Below are positions 15,034 through 16,969 of a stretch of 16,969 bases of DNA, piece by piece. Where the stretch lies: contig DASVHQ010000080.1 in assembly GCA_036382515.1 (NCBI GenBank), forward strand, positions 1 through 16,969, read 5' to 3'. The stretch's first letter is position 1. Every line of letters begins with the position of its first letter. The position numbers and the translations under genes are program-made. The DNA is from JADGRF01 sp036382515. Lineage in GTDB: Bacteria > Myxococcota_A > Polyangia > Polyangiales > JAFGIB01. The notes beneath the pieces are model-generated. The model was not told the DNA's origin and did no database searches. It worked only from the letters and a program-made list of their open reading frames with translations.

Positions 15034-15701
15034 GCTCTTCCCTGCGCCCACCTGGCGTGACCAAGTGGTAAACATCGCGGTTGCTTTGCGAACCTGCCCA
15101 CAGCACGCCAAGCACAAACGTATGCCCTTCGCGCATCGTGATGCAATGGCCCGCCGGAATCACCAAGGCATGCGCCTTCACCACCATTAGTTGCGATCGT
15201 CGTGGTCGTCCCATCCACGGCCTGGACGGTTGCGGGATGGGCGGGTCGAAGTCGTCGCCCCCCTCGCTCACTGCTGCCGAAGCCCAGTGCGATAACGGCC
15301 TCATCGTTTACCGCACCGCTCACTGACACTGGTATCGGCTCGACGACCGACCAGACCTGGCGCGGCAGTTCGACGTCGAGATAGAGGAGATCCCGCGTGG
15401 CGTCCTGCGCGTACACCCGGGCTGGCACTTGCGCCAGTGGCCGCTTGGGATCATCGCCCACGCTTACGACGAGACCCCGTCTTCGCCAGCAGTGCAGCGC
15501 CGTGGCGACCCGCGCTTCGTCAATGAGCACACCGCTGCAATGCGCCGGCTCACGCGCGGAAGTGCCAAGCGCGACCACCGCGTTGAGCTCCTTCGCCGAA
15601 AGCCCGCCGCTCCGAAGCTGGCGGGCAGGTGAACCACCGCAGGGCACCGTCCACAGACTGCCCACTAGCAATCCGGACACGGCGGTCACCGCCCTCACCA
15701 T
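15006..15701 (-). pseudogene. Trypsin-like (S1) serine protease with probable frameshift
   Basis: The frame encodes an exported chymotrypsin-fold protease: signal-like N-terminus (AVTAVSGLLVGSLW), catalytic His70 (VATALHCW), Asp104 (ATRDLLYLDVELP) and Ser182 (GACLGDSGGPL). After GGPLHH (residue 188) the frame turns into unrelated text (RRAYVCAWRAVGRF). The -1 neighbouring frame from 15136 instead gives MREGHTFVLGVLWAGSQSNR then DVYHLVTPGG, the expected final strands and C-terminal region of S1 proteases. Removing one base near 15134-15140 would restore a 228-residue enzyme ending at 15014. The start ATG at 15701 overlaps the lipoprotein stop by 7 bp. This is either a real inactivating mutation, a programmed shift or a sequencing error. 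All three catalytic residues lie before the break. Confidence 0.8.
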
Positions 15702-16792
15702 TCAAGATGTCCAATCTGTGTTGGCAGGCCCCACCACAATGAGCTCTGGCCAGCGGGGGCTTCGGAGTACGCGCCATCTCCGGTCAACTGCCAGATCTGC
15801 AACGTGTGCAGCGTTCCATCGGAAGGCGGAAGGTGCTGCATCACCACGTCGAATCGAGCTGCCTGCCCCGCTTGCACCTCAACGGCAGGACGCAGGCCGA
15901 GATCCCCGAGCGGGACCTGCTGGTTATCGAGGAATGCTACCAGCACCAGGCGGTTGACCACTCCCGAACATTCCGCGGTGGCAGTCCATGTGACCGAGAA
16001 ATTGAGAGGCAAAGATCCGTCGGGGTCCGGAGGCTGGTTGGTGCCGAACAAGAGTAGCGCAGACCTGTTGCGTCTCACCTCCGTCGCCCAGTCAGCAGGC
16101 ACAGACACAACCTTGGCTGCAGTGACCGGCGGCCGGTTGACGAAGGACGCGGAGTCATGCAGGACGGTAAAGGTGAAGGAGCCCAAGAACGAGCCGTGAG
16201 CCGTCCAGATCAGGATGTTGCCCGAATGAGCGCCGGCGGCAATCGCAGCGGCAGGCACACTCACCGAGTATCGAGCGATGTCGCCGGGACGCAACGGGAA
16301 CTCAAACGCTTTGTAAGTACTCCCCTGAACGTTGAACTCCTGAACAATGCCGTCGAGAAGCAGCGTAACGGAAGCAGACCCCGGATCTGCTTCCGCGCTG
16401 CCCAGTGTTAGCTCTAGATCGAGCGCGAGTAGCTCCTCGCCAGTCATCCAGACCGTCTCGCCTGTTGAATTATGCAAATCCTGGGCGAAGTCGAACGCAG
16501 CTGCAAGCCCATGCGCTTGAACGCCCACGTGGCTCGCCGTGGAGGGTTTGCTCGGCTCGCGCCACGAGGTAAGCCGGTATTCGCTCAGGTCAGCATTGCA
16601 AAGAGGATTCAGCTCCGGTCTAATTCCAGCGTCACTGAAACACTTGCCTACGGCCGGACACGTCTCGCCAGCTGATGTAACTGAAGGGCCGCAACCCCAC
16701 GCGCTGATTAGCAGAGCGACTGCTAACCAGTCGCATGGAGTCCGATGGCACGAGTGCCCGGTCCGACCATCGCGGATCATGAACTTACGCAT
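15695..16792 (-). CDS. Beta-rich lipoprotein of unknown function
   Basis: A 365-residue exported protein. After a basic N-terminus, a hydrophobic run (WLAVALLISAWGC) ends at a Cys fitting a non-ideal lipobox (AWGC). Next come a Cys-containing stretch (ETCPAVGKCFSDAG...NPLC) and two regions of alternating strands: one about residues 123-210 (LDLELTLGSA, SVTLLLDGIVQEFNV, GNILIWTAHGSFLGSFTFTV), the other about 260-345 (LNFSVTWTATAECSG, RLVLVAFLDNQQVPL, HTLQIWQLTGDG). They look like two immunoglobulin-like or jelly-roll sandwiches, which is inferred from pattern only. The start ATG at 16792 has only a weak AGAGAG upstream; ATG 16780 is an alternative. It is the first gene of the leftward unit, with its stop overlapping the protease start. 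A repeat lies 39 bp upstream. Confidence 0.75.
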   Translation of the reverse strand: MRKFMIRDGRTGHSCHRTPCDWLAVALLISAWGCGPSVTSAGETCPAVGKCFSDAGIRPELNPLCNADLSEYRLTSWREPSKPSTASHVGVQAHGLAAAFDFAQDLHNSTGETVWMTGEELLALDLELTLGSAEADPGSASVTLLLDGIVQEFNVQGSTYKAFEFPLRPGDIARYSVSVPAAAIAAGAHSGNILIWTAHGSFLGSFTFTVLHDSASFVNRPPVTAAKVVSVPADWATEVRRNRSALLLFGTNQPPDPDGSLPLNFSVTWTATAECSGVVNRLVLVAFLDNQQVPLGDLGLRPAVEVQAGQAARFDVVMQHLPPSDGTLHTLQIWQLTGDGAYSEAPAGQSSLWWGLPTQIGHLEW

Positions 16793-16830
16793 TTTCGATA
16801 CTCTCTAAAAGAGGGGAACCTGCGGCGATA

Positions 16831-16884
16831 GTCGGGTCGGGAGCCGGCGCGGTGGATGCTAGAGGGGTTGCAAGCCCTGACTGT
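16831..16884. repeat. About 54-bp dispersed repeat upstream of lipoprotein operon, copy 2
   Basis: Counterpart of 13994-14046: 30 identical bases then a slightly diverged tail (AGAGGGGTTGCAAGCCCTGA then CTGT). It lies 39 bp before the start codon of the 365-residue lipoprotein gene. The last 85 bases of the window after it show no feature. Confidence 0.85.
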
Positions 16885-16969
16885 TTCTCCCCTTTTGGGC
16901 GAGTGTCCCGCTCGAGCGGACCGTCATCTCCGTTTCCGGCTCCCGCCACATCGAACCGAACAGGCCGTT

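Noticed and set aside
15081..15957. Plus-strand frames across the protease and lipoprotein genes
   Set aside because: Antisense shadows without motifs; the minus-strand frames carry the catalytic triad and signal peptides.

Overview
The window looks like chromosome from a high-GC (roughly 65%) Gram-negative bacterium with a complex envelope, most likely Myxococcota and probably class Polyangia. This is an inference. It rests on codon use rich in G/C at third positions, a VWA lipoprotein with a Cys-rich 'CYPNGTC' head and Gly/Ser linker of a type I associate with that group, a HAF-repeat exported protein, a ChoD-like GMC oxidase, and abundant decayed or hypothetical genes. No rRNA, tRNA, CRISPR array or intact mobile element was seen.

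Region 1 (1-3963, minus strand) reads leftward as one tightly packed cluster: a MarR-type regulator, a ClC chloride channel/antiporter with two CBS domains, a DUF2156 (lysyl-phosphatidylglycerol-synthase-like) protein, a small unknown ORF, and the start of a small hypothetical protein that runs off the left edge. The first genes overlap at their ends (14 bp, then 4 bp), so they are probably co-transcribed. The MarR promoter may overlap an inverted repeat suitable for autoregulation. Region 2 (3964-9827, plus strand) holds a HAF-repeat secreted protein, a VWA-domain lipoprotein whose metal-site motif has lost its first aspartate, a GMC oxidoreductase, and a short two-helix membrane protein that looks truncated.

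Region 3 (about 9513-11979) is a decayed zone. It contains the truncated membrane gene, about 720 bp with no gene, a small intact STAS-like gene, an IS256-type transposase scrap just upstream of it, an unidentified ORF remnant carrying one copy of a 68-bp repeat, and a methyltransferase scrap. Region 4 (11980-13920, minus strand) is a full-length glutamine-hydrolysing asparagine synthetase with a small 12-bp tandem repeat in its linker. Region 5 (14527-16792, minus strand) is a compact unit of three overlapping genes for exported or membrane proteins: a beta-rich lipoprotein, a trypsin-like protease that carries a probable single-base frameshift just after its active-site serine, and a small lipoprotein/membrane protein.

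Two dispersed repeats tie regions 3 to 5 together. One (about 53 bp; 13994 and 16831) lies just upstream of the start codons of both asnB and the lipoprotein operon. The other (68 bp; 11546 and 14410) lies in the decayed zone and after the lipoprotein operon. No known defence, CRISPR or secretion system is present. The best candidates for something new are the lipoprotein-protease-membrane protein unit, the shared upstream repeat, and the MarR-ClC-DUF2156 operon.
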